64,000 nt of DNA from Heterobasidion occidentale (taxonomy: Eukaryota; Basidiomycota; Agaricomycetes; Russulales; Bondarzewiaceae): contig JBCAQO010000002.1 of the NCBI GenBank assembly GCA_039111635.1, positions 3,658,001 to 3,722,000 of the forward strand, in the 5' to 3' direction. The translations under genes and the position numbers were made by a program. A model generated the notes under the pieces. It did not search any database and was not told the origin of the DNA. It saw only the letters and a program-made list of their open reading frames with translations. This document shows positions 54,495 to 64,000 of this stretch, one piece after another (the stretch's first letter is position 1; each line of letters opens with the position of its first letter).

Positions 54495-56233
54495 GTCCTG
54501 CATGACATTAAACTGCGAAAAGATAAGAAGGCAGGAGGTGTCGAGACTCCTGGCTACTTATGTTTCTTTCTTTCAAGCTCCCCAAGACAAGACGGAGCGA
54601 TGTTAACACTCTCACTGTCAAGAGGTATTCTGACAGGCGAATCGGGCGTCCCGCTTGGATCCCCAGTTTTACAGGACCCTTTCCGCATTAGGAGGTCCTT
54701 TTGGAAGAAAGTACTGGATCAACATGGGCGCAGATGCCTACTGCGAAATCAAATGGGGCACCGATGGGAGGATTGGTAACCCTCTCAATCGAGCGTACCA
54801 CTGGAGGGTTTCGGTCCCCTACCAGCAAGTACAGGCCCATAAGGATCAATACTTCAAAAGGGAAAAGAAGAGTGCCACTGGCGCAGATGCCTACTGCGAA
54901 ATCAAATGGGGCACCGATGGGAGGATTGGTAACCCTCTCAATCAAGCGTACCACTGGAGGGACGGTGACTCTCGCACTATCTCATCCCCAAGTACAGGCC
55001 AAGGTCGGCACCTTCTAGTTTACATCCGCAACGATGTAAAACTACGAAAGGCTTGGTCCGCAATGACGATAAACTAGTTACCGTCCGGAACGACGCTAAA
55101 GCTACCAAGACCCTCGGAGCGTGGTTGCATTCTGGCAGACGGTGGAAGTGAGGGCCTCCACCGTTGCAGAACCCTGCCGACTAGGTCGAGGCGCTTCCAT
55201 ATTCCATACGCCCTACAGTAAAAGAATATGGGGTCGACACGGTTCAATTCCGTGCGAGGGGTTTGGGGACATGGAGCGGGTTGTCAGTCTTTCGACGACA
55301 AAGACCACAACTACTCCATGGTGCACCCATTCTACCCTTGAAGTCCGAAGCAAGGATTCCGCTTCAAGGGCCAGTCAAGAGGCAACTGGGATCGTGCCTC
55401 AGGTTTTGTGCATCCGCAACGATGTAAAACTACGATCGTCCGCAATGACGGTAAACTACGGACGCCCTCCACGGCGTTAAACTGGGATTACCCTTTCCTT
55501 ACAGGGTTGTGAGCAGTGTCCAAACATGAGATATGTTTCGACATTGCTGCGTCCGCAAAGACGTTAAACTACCACTCCTTTCAGCATAGGAGATGTCGAT
55601 CGACATCGTTGTTGACACCACGATGTTGATCTAGTCCGCAATGACGATAAACTATATACTCCTTCAAAGTATAGGAGACGTGGTTATGGGACAAGTTCAT
55701 TGTCCCACAACTAGTCCGAAATGACCTTAAACTACCCTCACCCCGGAGGATTAAATCTATCGAGGCTCGGGAGGTTCAAGCCAGGCGATAGCGGACGTCC
55801 GCAATGACTATAAACTAGTTGCCGTCCTTCATGACGATAAACTGAGCTGCCCTTCTGTCTACAGGGCCATGTGAGTTGTGTCAAAATAGGCTTTCCAGTC
55901 TATTCTCGCAACTCTAGAAGTTATCCGGTTTGATATAGTATAAACCGTCACCATCCTACCTCAATGGGAACCCTGTCAAGAAGGAGGAACTGGTCTACGG
56001 CCCTATGCGCATCACCGATGAATGTTCCGGCGCGCAGAAACGCCTGCTGTCTTGTTTACAGGTACTCCTACGTTGGAAGATGGATAGGTCCGCAACGACC
56101 TTGGGATAAACTAGCAGGGCAGTCCGCAACGACTTCTGTATAAACTAGCCTCAGTCCGCGATGACTTAAGGATAAACTAGCCGACGTCCGCAAAGACGCA
56201 AAAACTACGGACGTCCGGCACGACGTTAAACTA
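54495..56233 (+). repeat. array of about 17 interspersed copies of a roughly 21-nt motif
   Basis: Consensus GTCCGCAAYGAC, 2-8 variable bases, then TAAACTA. Copies start at 54495, 55024, 55056, 55083, 55412, 55438, 55463 (weak), 55551, 55634, 55714, 55797, 55824, 56088, 56122, 56154, 56186 and 56213. Spacing is irregular. Many are separated by perfect hairpins, for example TGGGACAA/TTGTCCCA at 55686-55706, ACCCT/AGGGT near 55490, GCCCT/AGGGC near 55850 and GATGTCGATCGACATC near 55591. All lie in the non-coding 3' region of the complete element. No similar array is seen elsewhere in the window. Confidence 0.85.
54727..54961 (+). repeat. 82-bp direct repeat, two copies 153 bp apart
   Basis: 54727-54808 and 54880-54961 are identical except for one base (GAGCG against AAGCG). 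The 153-bp period is a multiple of three, and both copies read GADAYCEIKWGTDGRIGNPL in an open frame from about 54655 to 55077. Confidence 0.9.
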
Positions 56234-57034
56234 CCAGGACATACCTTACGCTGACCCCACATAATTACCGTCAAAGTGGATACCATGGTCTATTCAAGAG
56301 ACCATGGGGCTCAAAGTCTATTCTTCAAAGTCCTTACCTCGTGTCCAATACCCTTAGTGAAAAACAAACTCTGGACGAACACTCAATCTCTAACCTGACA
56401 AGGCCACCGTATGGGGCTGACAGAGTTAGGGATCTTCAAAGGGGTCTTGCCGGACTCAAAACAAGTCAAGAAAAGTCTATTCTTGATAGGTTGGTGGGCC
56501 TAAGCCTTTGTAAAGCGATCAACCCACACACCTGGAGTCCCCCTCGATACCGGAGATCAAGGAGATGAAGATCTATCCTGGAAACACTGAGACATGGCCT
56601 TCGGCACTTTGAAAGAAGAACGACACACACCCATCCACAGACGAGTTTCTATTTCATCCTATAATCATTCGCACAACACCTTTCTGCATCGTCGCCAGAT
56701 GACACTGGCTCATCAAACCTACCAGGGAGCCCTGGTCGAGTAGCTGCCTATTGACTCTAGAAGTGTACTCACACAAAACGTGCGGTGAAGGAAGAACACC
56801 GGGAGAAGGGACAGGGTATTGTGGCTATGCCCCGAACTTCAAATCAAACAGCTCAACGGAGAAGGAAAACTCCTAGGCGTTGTAAACGACGTAAGTCGGT
56901 CTTCGCCCCAGAAAACGAAGCGACATTGGGAAGACGCATCCCAATCTATTTGACGACCAGCAAGCAATTGTATGTGGAATGACGATGAAGCTCGTTTCTG
57001 CTCAAGCGAGTAGTCCCCTCAGGAGTTGGGACCT

Positions 57035-57044
57035 AGAAAGGGGG
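57035..57044 (+). promoter_or_regulatory. polypurine tract
   Basis: AGAAAGGGGG followed by TAA, immediately before the 3' LTR; plus-strand primer site. Confidence 0.85.
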
Positions 57045-57047
57045 TAA

Positions 57048-57668
57048 TGTTATGACTTGACCGATCGGGGCCCTTCGGGGTCGGTCTAACCGATGGATCA
57101 AGCATCACATGCTAGGCGCGGCTCCACTACGGAGCGTACATCAAGGTATTCGGCATGTCCTTAGGAGCCAACAATACCGATGGTTCTTCAAGACATCGGT
57201 AAAGGCTATATGAGAGGGACATGAGGCTCATAGAGTTCACACAGTAATGAGAGGCGTATTCACATGCCATGGGCTTAGGGCTTACGGGTAAGCACCTCGT
57301 CGCACCATGATGGATCAGTGCGACTGGAGAAGTACAAGAGTAGGCGCCGGCTGAGAGAGACGGCGACCACAGCTCTCCTAGGATGGAAACCTGGAGAAGC
57401 ACACGGACTCTTACCCTATACCCTATATAGTATATAAGGCCCATAGAATAGGCTGAGGATCTTCAGTCTATTCTCTTTCGTTCTTTCGTATCTTCGAATA
57501 CGAAGCTCTTCGTTCCCCCTGTATCTACACATACAGGATTCTTAGAGCCAATCATTATTCCCTCCTGTAACGCCTGATACAGTCGAGACTTCGTCCACCA
57601 CTCAGTCCATTGTGCGACCTAGGGAAGAACCTGTTACTCTTGGGTTATTGAACGAGCAGTTCATAACA
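57048..57668 (+). repeat. 3' LTR
   Basis: 621 bp copy of the 5' LTR, directly preceded by the polypurine tract. Confidence 0.95.
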
Positions 57669-57673
57669 GCTGC
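57669..57673. repeat. right target-site duplication GCTGC
   Basis: Matches 46795-46799 exactly. Confidence 0.9.
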
Positions 57674-59350
57674 GATACTGTCGACTTGGAGATTGCTGGA
57701 AGCATCTTAACTGAGAAGAGGACGGAATTGGAACTGATAATGTAGATGTCAACCATGCCTACCCCTGTGGTATTGTCAAGTTCATGTACATATTGCGCCG
57801 ATGCTAACGCACCTGCTCACAATAAGGGAGACAACACTCCATACATACTGTTTGGAAATTCATAGTGAACGATTGTCATGAGTACTTGAATACGGATCAG
57901 AGAATTGAATAGAGTTTACGCTGCAGAATTGATCGGATTTTTTTGCTGCCCCGTCCCTGCAAGCATCACCTTGCTCAGCAGGGTTTAATCAACTAGCAGT
58001 CCCAGGATCGGGATGTTCGCAGCATAGAAAATCAAGACACTGACAGAGAACTCTTGCCATGCCTGACGTATGAAACCTGGGAAGCTCAATATTAAGCAAT
58101 TGGGTTGTGTGATTGTATGAAGACGGATGGAGCAGGCGGAATAAATTGTTAGCGTGTTAGAACTGACAGCCAGAGTCATACTATCATTGCACCGGAGTTG
58201 CAAATGGTATGAGAGGTTCAAATCGAGCTCCTCGCAGCAACTTTTGACGGCACCTCTTGAAAAAAATTCATAGTTGTTTATTTAAACACTCTTCAAGTAT
58301 CAGAGTTTTTGCGAGAATAGAAATTGAGTGCAGCAGTGAGGACAATGAATAATGTTTTTAGGGCAGAGATATCTGAGAGATGCTCAATATCTCTCAGATC
58401 CTTGAGCTCAATTACAAACTAAAAAAACGACAATATGGAGAGGTGTTACTAAAATCATTCAGGTTATTTTTTATGACTTTGAGGGCTCCACTGCTTTTCA
58501 CCAAATTTCTTTCAACAGGCAGTGCCCGATGGCAGGCAGAGTGACAGGGAGTCTTGGGCCATGTGATGCTTGGTCATTCTTTGAATCTCCGCATGATGGG
58601 TCGTTCCGCAGTGCGCCCCGTCGGAGTTCGAGTTTAAACGTGACGACGTGTGACCGATCGTCGGCAAGATTTGCAACTCCCAAGCTTTGCTCGTTTTCAG
58701 ACACCCCGTCTCAATCATATCACAATAATTCTTTGAGTCTGCTTGAAAATATAAAAAAATAACAGGACACATTTCAAGAAGCTTCCGTAGGTATTATAAA
58801 AATTTGGAGCGAGAGAGAGCCAATTGAAGACGCTACAAAGAAATCTTGTTTTTTTTTGCAACTCCGGTGCAACAATAGTACGGGCCTTGACGAACGAAAA
58901 CATGCTTAGCAAAACTGTCGGCGCTTGAATATCTTTGCGGTGTGCCGGTGGATGCCGATTGTTGGTTGTTGTCCGCTCCCGCTCCTACTGTCTGGATCTT
59001 GCATTTAATACTCAGGTTGAGTCCTTTTTTATTATTCAAAAATTGGGCTTTATGAATCTGGCTCAAATTAACTGACCACACGGGCGTTTCATCAGAGCTG
59101 CTACGGCCAGGCAAGCCGCATAGGATCCACTCCAATGGAACAAGAAGAACATGGGAAAATTTGCAATAACTTATGCACGTGCCATCATCTGCGAAGCTAG
59201 AGCAGACTGCAGTCAGTATGTAAATCGCGGACCCGACGTCTTGCCTCTTGACTCTCAGTTGTGTTTCCCGTTCCACTGTCCTGCCCAACTATTTATCACA
59301 CACGCTTGAGCAATGCTCGCAGGCGACACTAGAGAGCTGAATGGGGGTAA
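57674..59350. other. gene-poor spacer between the two retroelements
   Basis: AT-rich with no recognisable gene. A minus frame at 58833-59288 is 151 codons but motif-free. It may be old repeat or decayed coding sequence. Confidence 0.35.
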
Positions 59351-60169
59351 TGTTAAGACCTGGTCTTCGCACGTGATGTGCCAGGAGGCTCCTGGGTCAC
59401 TGAGGGACGTGCCAAATCCAAGTACGTCCGATAAAGGCACCAGCGGCTACTTGTGTGCGTAATTCGGGATGCACAAGGATTCGTGATGGTATCGCGTCTC
59501 CAGGAATGCACAAAGGTTTTCCCACAGATGTGCGGGTACGACCTGATGCGGACCTGGATGGCAGTAGATATGCTGTCCACTAAAGTCGAGATAGAATACT
59601 GCTAGTCCTGTGTAGAACTCAGCCAGTATTGAGATGACGACTGAGTGGTTGAGGATGATGGTAGAGAGAAGCGCAGGGCAAGTCAAACCGATGCTCAAGC
59701 AGATGTTCTATTGACAATCAAGAGTCTGGCCTATTGGCAAAGACTATGATGTAGCAGAGGTATGGCTAGTACCAAGGTCAAGAGTAAGAACAGGTGGGGA
59801 GTAACAAAGGTGAACGAGCTGGCGATACAGGTATCTGGCTCGTTCTATATATACGTAAACTACTTTAGGGCAAGATCGACAGAAGGTCCGTGCTTCTTAA
59901 GGTACCGAGGTAAATAGAAGCAAACGATCAACGATTGAAGAATCAACGAACAAACCGTTGGGGCAGGGACAGGAACCAGGAACAGGAACCGTTCAGGTAA
60001 CTGTGATGACATGATCGCTGATCAGGGGTAGAAGATAAGATAAGATAACTCAATGTCTGTTGGTGAAGTCAAAAGGTCGGTCACCGGGTATAGGCCATAT
60101 CCGTTGGTCATAGACCGTGTCATATGATCAGGTGATCATGTATCATGTGTTATGAGCCGGCTCTTAACA
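59351..60169 (-). repeat. 3' LTR of the second element
   Basis: 819 bp with termini TGTTAAGA...TCTTAACA. On the minus strand it is preceded by AAAGGGGGTGG, a polypurine tract. A minus-strand TATA-like TATATATAGAAC lies at about 59845-59856. It is a relative of the solo LTR at 45774-46605. Confidence 0.85.
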
Positions 60170-60180
60170 CCACCCCCTTT
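60170..60180 (-). promoter_or_regulatory. polypurine tract of the second element
   Basis: Minus-strand AAAGGGGGTGG abutting the LTR, confirming orientation. Confidence 0.75.
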
Positions 60181-60350
60181 CTAACCTCGGCCTGACATAT
60201 AGCGCAATGGGTAACGGTCGGTTGGGTTGTGCGATATGTAGGCCAAGGCAGAAGTCGGGTAGTGCTTTGCAATGATAGAGTGGGGATTGACTAGGCGTGA
60301 GTCAGGCGAAGGAGAAGCATAATGATGCGTGGTCCGGGACGTTGGTTTGA

Positions 60351-61367
60351 CTAGCGTCTAGCCGGTGTCGGTGGGCGTGGCATAGGTGGAACCGGGAGTG
60401 ACGGTAAAGACGGTGATGAGGAAGACTCAGGACTGGTAGGGAAAACCTGAGGGGATGGTTCCGACGGTGTGTGTGCGTATGCGTCAATGTCTTGCAGAGC
60501 GCGGAGCGCGAGTTCAAGCATGACTTTGACTGCGTTGTATATGGCAACGCGTGGGTCCCGTTCGTTAGGCATTCTCCTTGGGGGTAAGAGAGATCTAGTG
60601 GTACAGCTCTGGGTTATTGTACCACTTGCTGTCCAGCAGAGGAGGGGGTGCGAGTAGAGGGTGGTCAAGGGAGAGTGGGGAGATTCCAGGCGTCGGGCTC
60701 TCTAATATAGGCCCTGCTTCGTTTGGTCCTGCTTGGCCAATCTGCTGGGTTTGAATCTCTTGCCATCGCTGTTCCTCTCTGGATATTTCTGGTTCCAACT
60801 CCGTGATAGGTGATCGGCCAAGATCATCTTCGGTGTCCATGGCATTGGGATCGATAGTTAATCGGCCAAGATTACTGTCGGTGTCCTTCCATAGCAGTTC
60901 GCTGGTTGGGTGGTTCTCCAAGGGGCTTCGTTTGTTGAAGCGCTGCCCGCTGTGCTCGAGTGGGGCGTGAGGTATCCTGTTTCCTGCGGTATCGTAATAG
61001 ATAGCGCCGGCCGTTCTGTGTGTGTGTTTAGACTGTCAATATCCATGCCACCTGGTAGCCGTCCAGGGGTGTCCTTAATTGATAGGTCTCCTATTTCTTC
61101 GGCCATGTCGAATTTTCGTTGCTCGTCTTCGGAGGTTATCTGTATGTCTCCGTCAGAGTCGGGGGTACTAGGGGTACGAGGGGGTGTGTCCTCGTCTGAG
61201 TCGATGTCTCTTGCTGAGACGCGCCAGGCGCCGCTTCCATATGGTGTGTATGGTGGGGGGTGTTGTTCAGTGCGGAGGAAGGGGTGAGCCTTGTTGGTGA
61301 ATAGGACATTTCTGAGTCCGTCCCTTCTTCTCTTCATTTCTTCGTGGAGAGGGGTCCTTTCCTCCAT
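60351..61367 (-). pseudogene. ORF3-like region of the second element, in several frames
   Basis: Between pol and the 3' LTR, minus-strand frames overlap. 61367-60858 holds EEMKRRRDGLRNVLFTNKAH and SDEDTPPRTPSTPDSDGDIQ. 60921-60595 holds EISREEQRWQEIQTQQIGQ. A third frame ends MPNERDPRVAIYNAVKVMLE...PARR at about 60351. All are Ser/Pro/acidic-rich like ORF3 of the complete element, and the position is equivalent. Function unknown; probably one ancestral ORF with frameshifts. Confidence 0.45.
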
Positions 61368-61752
61368 TCTCCATCGCGCTGTCTAGGTCCATAGCGTCTT
61401 CGTATTCTTCTCCGTCCGGCGAGTAATCCGAGCCTTCGTCCATGTAGTCTTCATCGGCGTTTTGATAAGACGTGTCCTCTGGTTCCGGTGTGTGAATCGA
61501 GCCTTCTTCTGATCCGTCGTCTTCGTCGGCATTTTGACGAAGTGAATCTTTTTCCAAGCGAGTCCCTTGGTCATTTGTCTCTCCAGGTCCTTGACTGCGC
61601 GGTATCTCCAATTTGATACTTGTTCGTCCGCATTCTTCCTGGCCCATGTTGATTTCTGGGATTTCCTTGACTCGTGTTTGACTCCAGGGGAATATGTCGA
61701 TGTACGAGAGGAAGAGGAAGGGGCCACCTTCGTTTCCTGAGCGCGTTCGCGT

Positions 61753-64000
61753 TTATTCGTCTGAGTGCTCTTTCCTAGACTCTCTGTGTCGTAGGTGAGG
61801 TTCTTCCCTTGTCGATGCATAATGATCTGTCCACTGGGTAACAATGGTTGGGCTTTCTTGAGTCCCAACCTGATTTCCGCCGGTGTGCACGGTAGCTAGG
61901 AGCCGTCTTCCTAGCTTTGTCTTCCTGAGCCTTCGCCTGTATTCTTCATCCACCATGGATGCTCGTATGTGTGCGACCGTGGCTCCCGTGGCTAGTAGTT
62001 TCTTCCCTATTGGGTGAACGAGTAACTTGCGCCTTATGGATTCTTCCTGTATAGCGGTTTCTGCCTGTTTAACCGTTATTCCTGCGCCTAGTAGTTTCTT
62101 TCCTGCTGATGTCTGTGTCAGCTTCCGTCTCGAGGTTTCTTCCTGTATTGTGGTCTCCGCTTGTTTGACCGTTAAACCTGCGTCGAGTAGTTTCTTCCCT
62201 GCCGAGGTCTTCATTAACCGAATTTGTCTGTCGCACAGTTCCACTATCTGGTTCCTGTCGAGTGCGAGTTGTAATTCCCGAGTAGACGGCTCCATGCCTC
62301 GGACTGCCAGTGGGTATTTCCTGTGGAAGTCACTAACTTCCTCTTTTGCGTTCTTGACCGCGTCCGCTGATTCCCATGAGTTGTCGGATTCCGGGTACCC
62401 TTTCCATTTGACTAGGTATTGTAGGGTCTTCCAACGTCCAAAGCGGCGGGATGCTATAATTCTTTCGACCTCAAATTCTTCCTGTCCTTCGATGAGGTCG
62501 GGTGGAGGTTTCCTATAGTTTGGACCGTGAGTGGTGTTCTCCTTGTACATGGTTAACCGTGAGGCATGGAAGACGTTGTGTATCTTCCTCCAATTCTTCG
62601 GCAACTCCAGCCGATAGTTAACCGTTCCTATGGTGTCCAAAATCTTGAATGGCCCAAATCTTTTTGGCCTTAACTTCTCCGAGGGGTGATCCATGTGTAT
62701 GTTCTTTCCGTCGAGCCATACTTGATCGCCTTTCTTGAATGGGGGAAGTTCTACCCCAAACTTGTCGTGCTGAGTCTTCATGGATTCTGCTGCAATTTCC
62801 AAACTGGCCTTTGCTTCTTGCTGTGCTCTCTTTAACAGTTCTAGGCGCTTGTCGGCAGTGGGTACATTTGTGTTTCCGACGATTGCAGGGTAAGCTCTTG
62901 GTTGGTATCCATGAAGGAGCTCGAACGGCGAGATCTTTGTCACCGAGTGCTGGTGTGAGTTGTGGGCATATTCTGCATAGGGAATAAGTTCGGCCCAGTC
63001 GTCCTGTGTGGAGCTGCAAAATGCCCTGAGGTATTGCTCCAGTTCCTGGTTCATCCGTTCCGTTGCTCCATCCGTCTGTGGGTGGTAAGCCGTGCTAAGG
63101 GATGACTTGATCCCTAATTCTTCTAGTAGCGCCTGTGCTACTTTAGACGCAAATTGCGTTCCGCGGTCCGAAATTATCTTGTCCGGTAATCCGTACCGTC
63201 GCCATGTGTGATCTAAGAGTAATTTCGCCGTTCCGTCGGAATCGATCGTCTTCTTGCAAGGGGTGATGATCGTTGTCTTCGTTAACCGATCCGTGACCAC
63301 GTGTATTGAGTCGTATCCTTTTGACTCCGGGAGATCTGTAATAAATCCATTGTGATTGTTCCGAATGGTCGGTCCGGTATCTCCGTAGGCTGTAACGGCA
63401 CCATTGTCGGGTGTGTGTCGTTCTTCGTTGATTGACATATTGCGCATCCTTCCACGTATTGTTGTACCGTGTTAGACATTCCGGGCCAAGTATAGTCTTG
63501 ACCGACTGACGCCAGGGTACCTCTAACTCCTGGATGTCCCGCTGTTCGGTTGTCGTGATGCCGTTTGATTATGTCCCTTCGTAGTTCTCCGTTTGACGGT
63601 ACGTAAACCTTTCCGCGATGTAGTACGAGGCCGTCCTCTTCGTTCCATTCCTGCAAGCCTTTCTTGAGGGATCTTGGTCCGAGTTCATTGACCTGTTTCA
63701 GTATTTCCAATAGCCAGGGGTCTTCCCTGTTTCCTGCTATGATGCGGTCCCTAAGCTCCGTCTCGATCATGGTAACCGCCGTTCTTCCCGTTGCCCTAAG
63801 GTGGAAGATCTTCTGTGGATCGAGAGGTTCTATCAGATCTGTTGCGCCGAGATGGACAGATCTGATGTTTGTTGCTTCTGTGAAGGGGGTCCGGGAGTTT
63901 GGCTGGGTTGTTTTATCGAAAATTTCCGGCCCGAGGAGGACTTCTCCCGAATTGTCTAATTCCACCCCCTCTTTATGGTCTGGCCTCCGAGACAGACCGT
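61753..64000 (-). pseudogene. Pol C-terminal part (integrase-chromodomain) of the second element, frameshifted
   Basis: From the right edge: end of RNase H (LSRRPDHKEG), integrase HHCC zinc site (HHDNRTAGHPG, CAICQSTK), then TITMD where the frame breaks at about 63340. TMDFITDLPE is the expected run, so one base appears lost next to the first catalytic Asp. The next frame continues with SDRGTQFASKV, STAYHPQTDGATERMNQELE, a chromodomain (EVERIIASRRFGRWKTLQYL, KWKGYPESDNSWE) and an unusual tail of about 34-residue repeats (TSAGKKLLGAGITVKQAE). The tail ends at 61753. Earlier domains are beyond the window. Confidence 0.88.
61880..62225 (-). repeat. about 34-residue tandem repeats after the chromodomain
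   Basis: Units begin TSAGKKLLDAGLTVKQAET, TSAGKKLLGAGITVKQAET, HPIGKKLLATGATVAHIRA and TKLGRRLL, each followed by [I/M]..E..RR.L. Three full units and a partial fourth, roughly 100 bp each. Confidence 0.8.

Larger units (their letters stand above)
46800..57668 (+). mobile_element. complete chromodomain Ty3/Gypsy LTR retrotransposon, 10.9 kb
   Basis: LTRs 46800-47421 and 57048-57668 both start TGTTATGA and end TCATAACA. They differ by only three substitutions and two small indels. GCTGC is duplicated on both flanks (46795-46799 and 57669-57673). The order is self-priming site, gag, pol (protease, RT, RNase H, integrase, chromodomain), an extra 3' ORF region, a 1.7-kb repeat array, polypurine tract and 3' LTR. 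The gene order and chromodomain place it among fungal chromoviruses. Intact long pol, a perfect target duplication and about 0.5 percent LTR divergence indicate a recent insertion. Confidence 0.97.
59351..64000 (-). mobile_element. second chromodomain Ty3/Gypsy element, 3' part (continues beyond right edge)
   Basis: Minus-strand element: 3' LTR 59351-60169, polypurine tract just right of it, ORF3-like region about 60350-61870, pol (integrase-chromodomain) 61753 to the right edge. The gag, RT and 5' LTR lie outside the window. A frameshift in integrase and broken ORF3 frames suggest that it is no longer autonomous, unless the frameshifts are programmed. Confidence 0.9.

Noticed and set aside
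55225..55262. tRNA T-arm / B-box-like stem-loop CACGG-TTCAATT-CCGTG
   Set aside because: No matching A box, D arm or anticodon arm could be placed upstream; probably chance in a hairpin-rich region.
54495..56233. CRISPR-like array
   Set aside because: Repeats are degenerate and spacers irregular, in a eukaryotic retroelement without cas genes.
58833..59288. 151-codon minus ORF between the retroelements
   Set aside because: No recognisable domain, start context or neighbouring exons; could be decayed sequence.

Overview
This is a eukaryotic window, almost certainly from a filamentous basidiomycete of the Agaricomycetes. Genes are split by many short GT-AG introns of about 50-70 bp, promoters are pyrimidine-rich, and the gene content is typical of mushroom-forming fungi: an RNAi RdRP, a QCYWFA-type lineage protein, an F-box/LRR protein, calpain with a ZZ finger, and chromodomain Ty3/Gypsy elements. 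No species is assigned.

Positions 1-45770 are mostly conventional genes. In order they are: a 5'-truncated-by-window RNA-dependent RNA polymerase (minus); the GID/CTLH armadillo subunit ARMC8/Vid28 (plus), with a decayed copy of its own first exon just upstream; mitochondrial pyruvate dehydrogenase E1 alpha (plus); a decayed DUF2235 hydrolase with internal tandem duplications (minus); COG6 of the Golgi tethering complex (minus); and a tRNA-Val(AAC). Next come two paralogous 2OG-Fe(II) oxygenases in opposite orientations around COA1, one of them split by a 1.5-kb TIR transposon. They are followed by an F-box protein, a Pro/Ser-rich unknown, the P-body protein SCD6/LSM14, a tandem pair of Ser/Thr kinases, a calpain-ZZ protease, a poly-Q basic protein, adenylosuccinate synthase and a divergent COX16. 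After 44 kb come a gene broken by one TAG codon and a coding fragment cut by a solo LTR.

Positions 45774-64000 are dominated by retrotransposons. A solo LTR (45774-46605) is followed by a complete, young 10.9-kb chromodomain Ty3/Gypsy element (46800-57668). That element has a perfect 5-bp target duplication, nearly identical LTRs, gag and pol in a -1 frame relation, and a self-complementary primer site of Tf1 type. It also carries a third 3' ORF region that is open in all three frames, followed by an unexplained array of about 17 copies of a roughly 21-nt motif interleaved with hairpins. From 59351 to the right edge lies the 3' part of a second, minus-strand chromodomain element with a frameshifted integrase, a repeat-bearing tail after the chromodomain and its own ORF3-like region.

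Taken together, the gene half is an ordinary housekeeping neighbourhood that mobile elements are eroding. Most of the unusual biology is in the retrotransposon 3' regions and in the transposon-split oxygenase.
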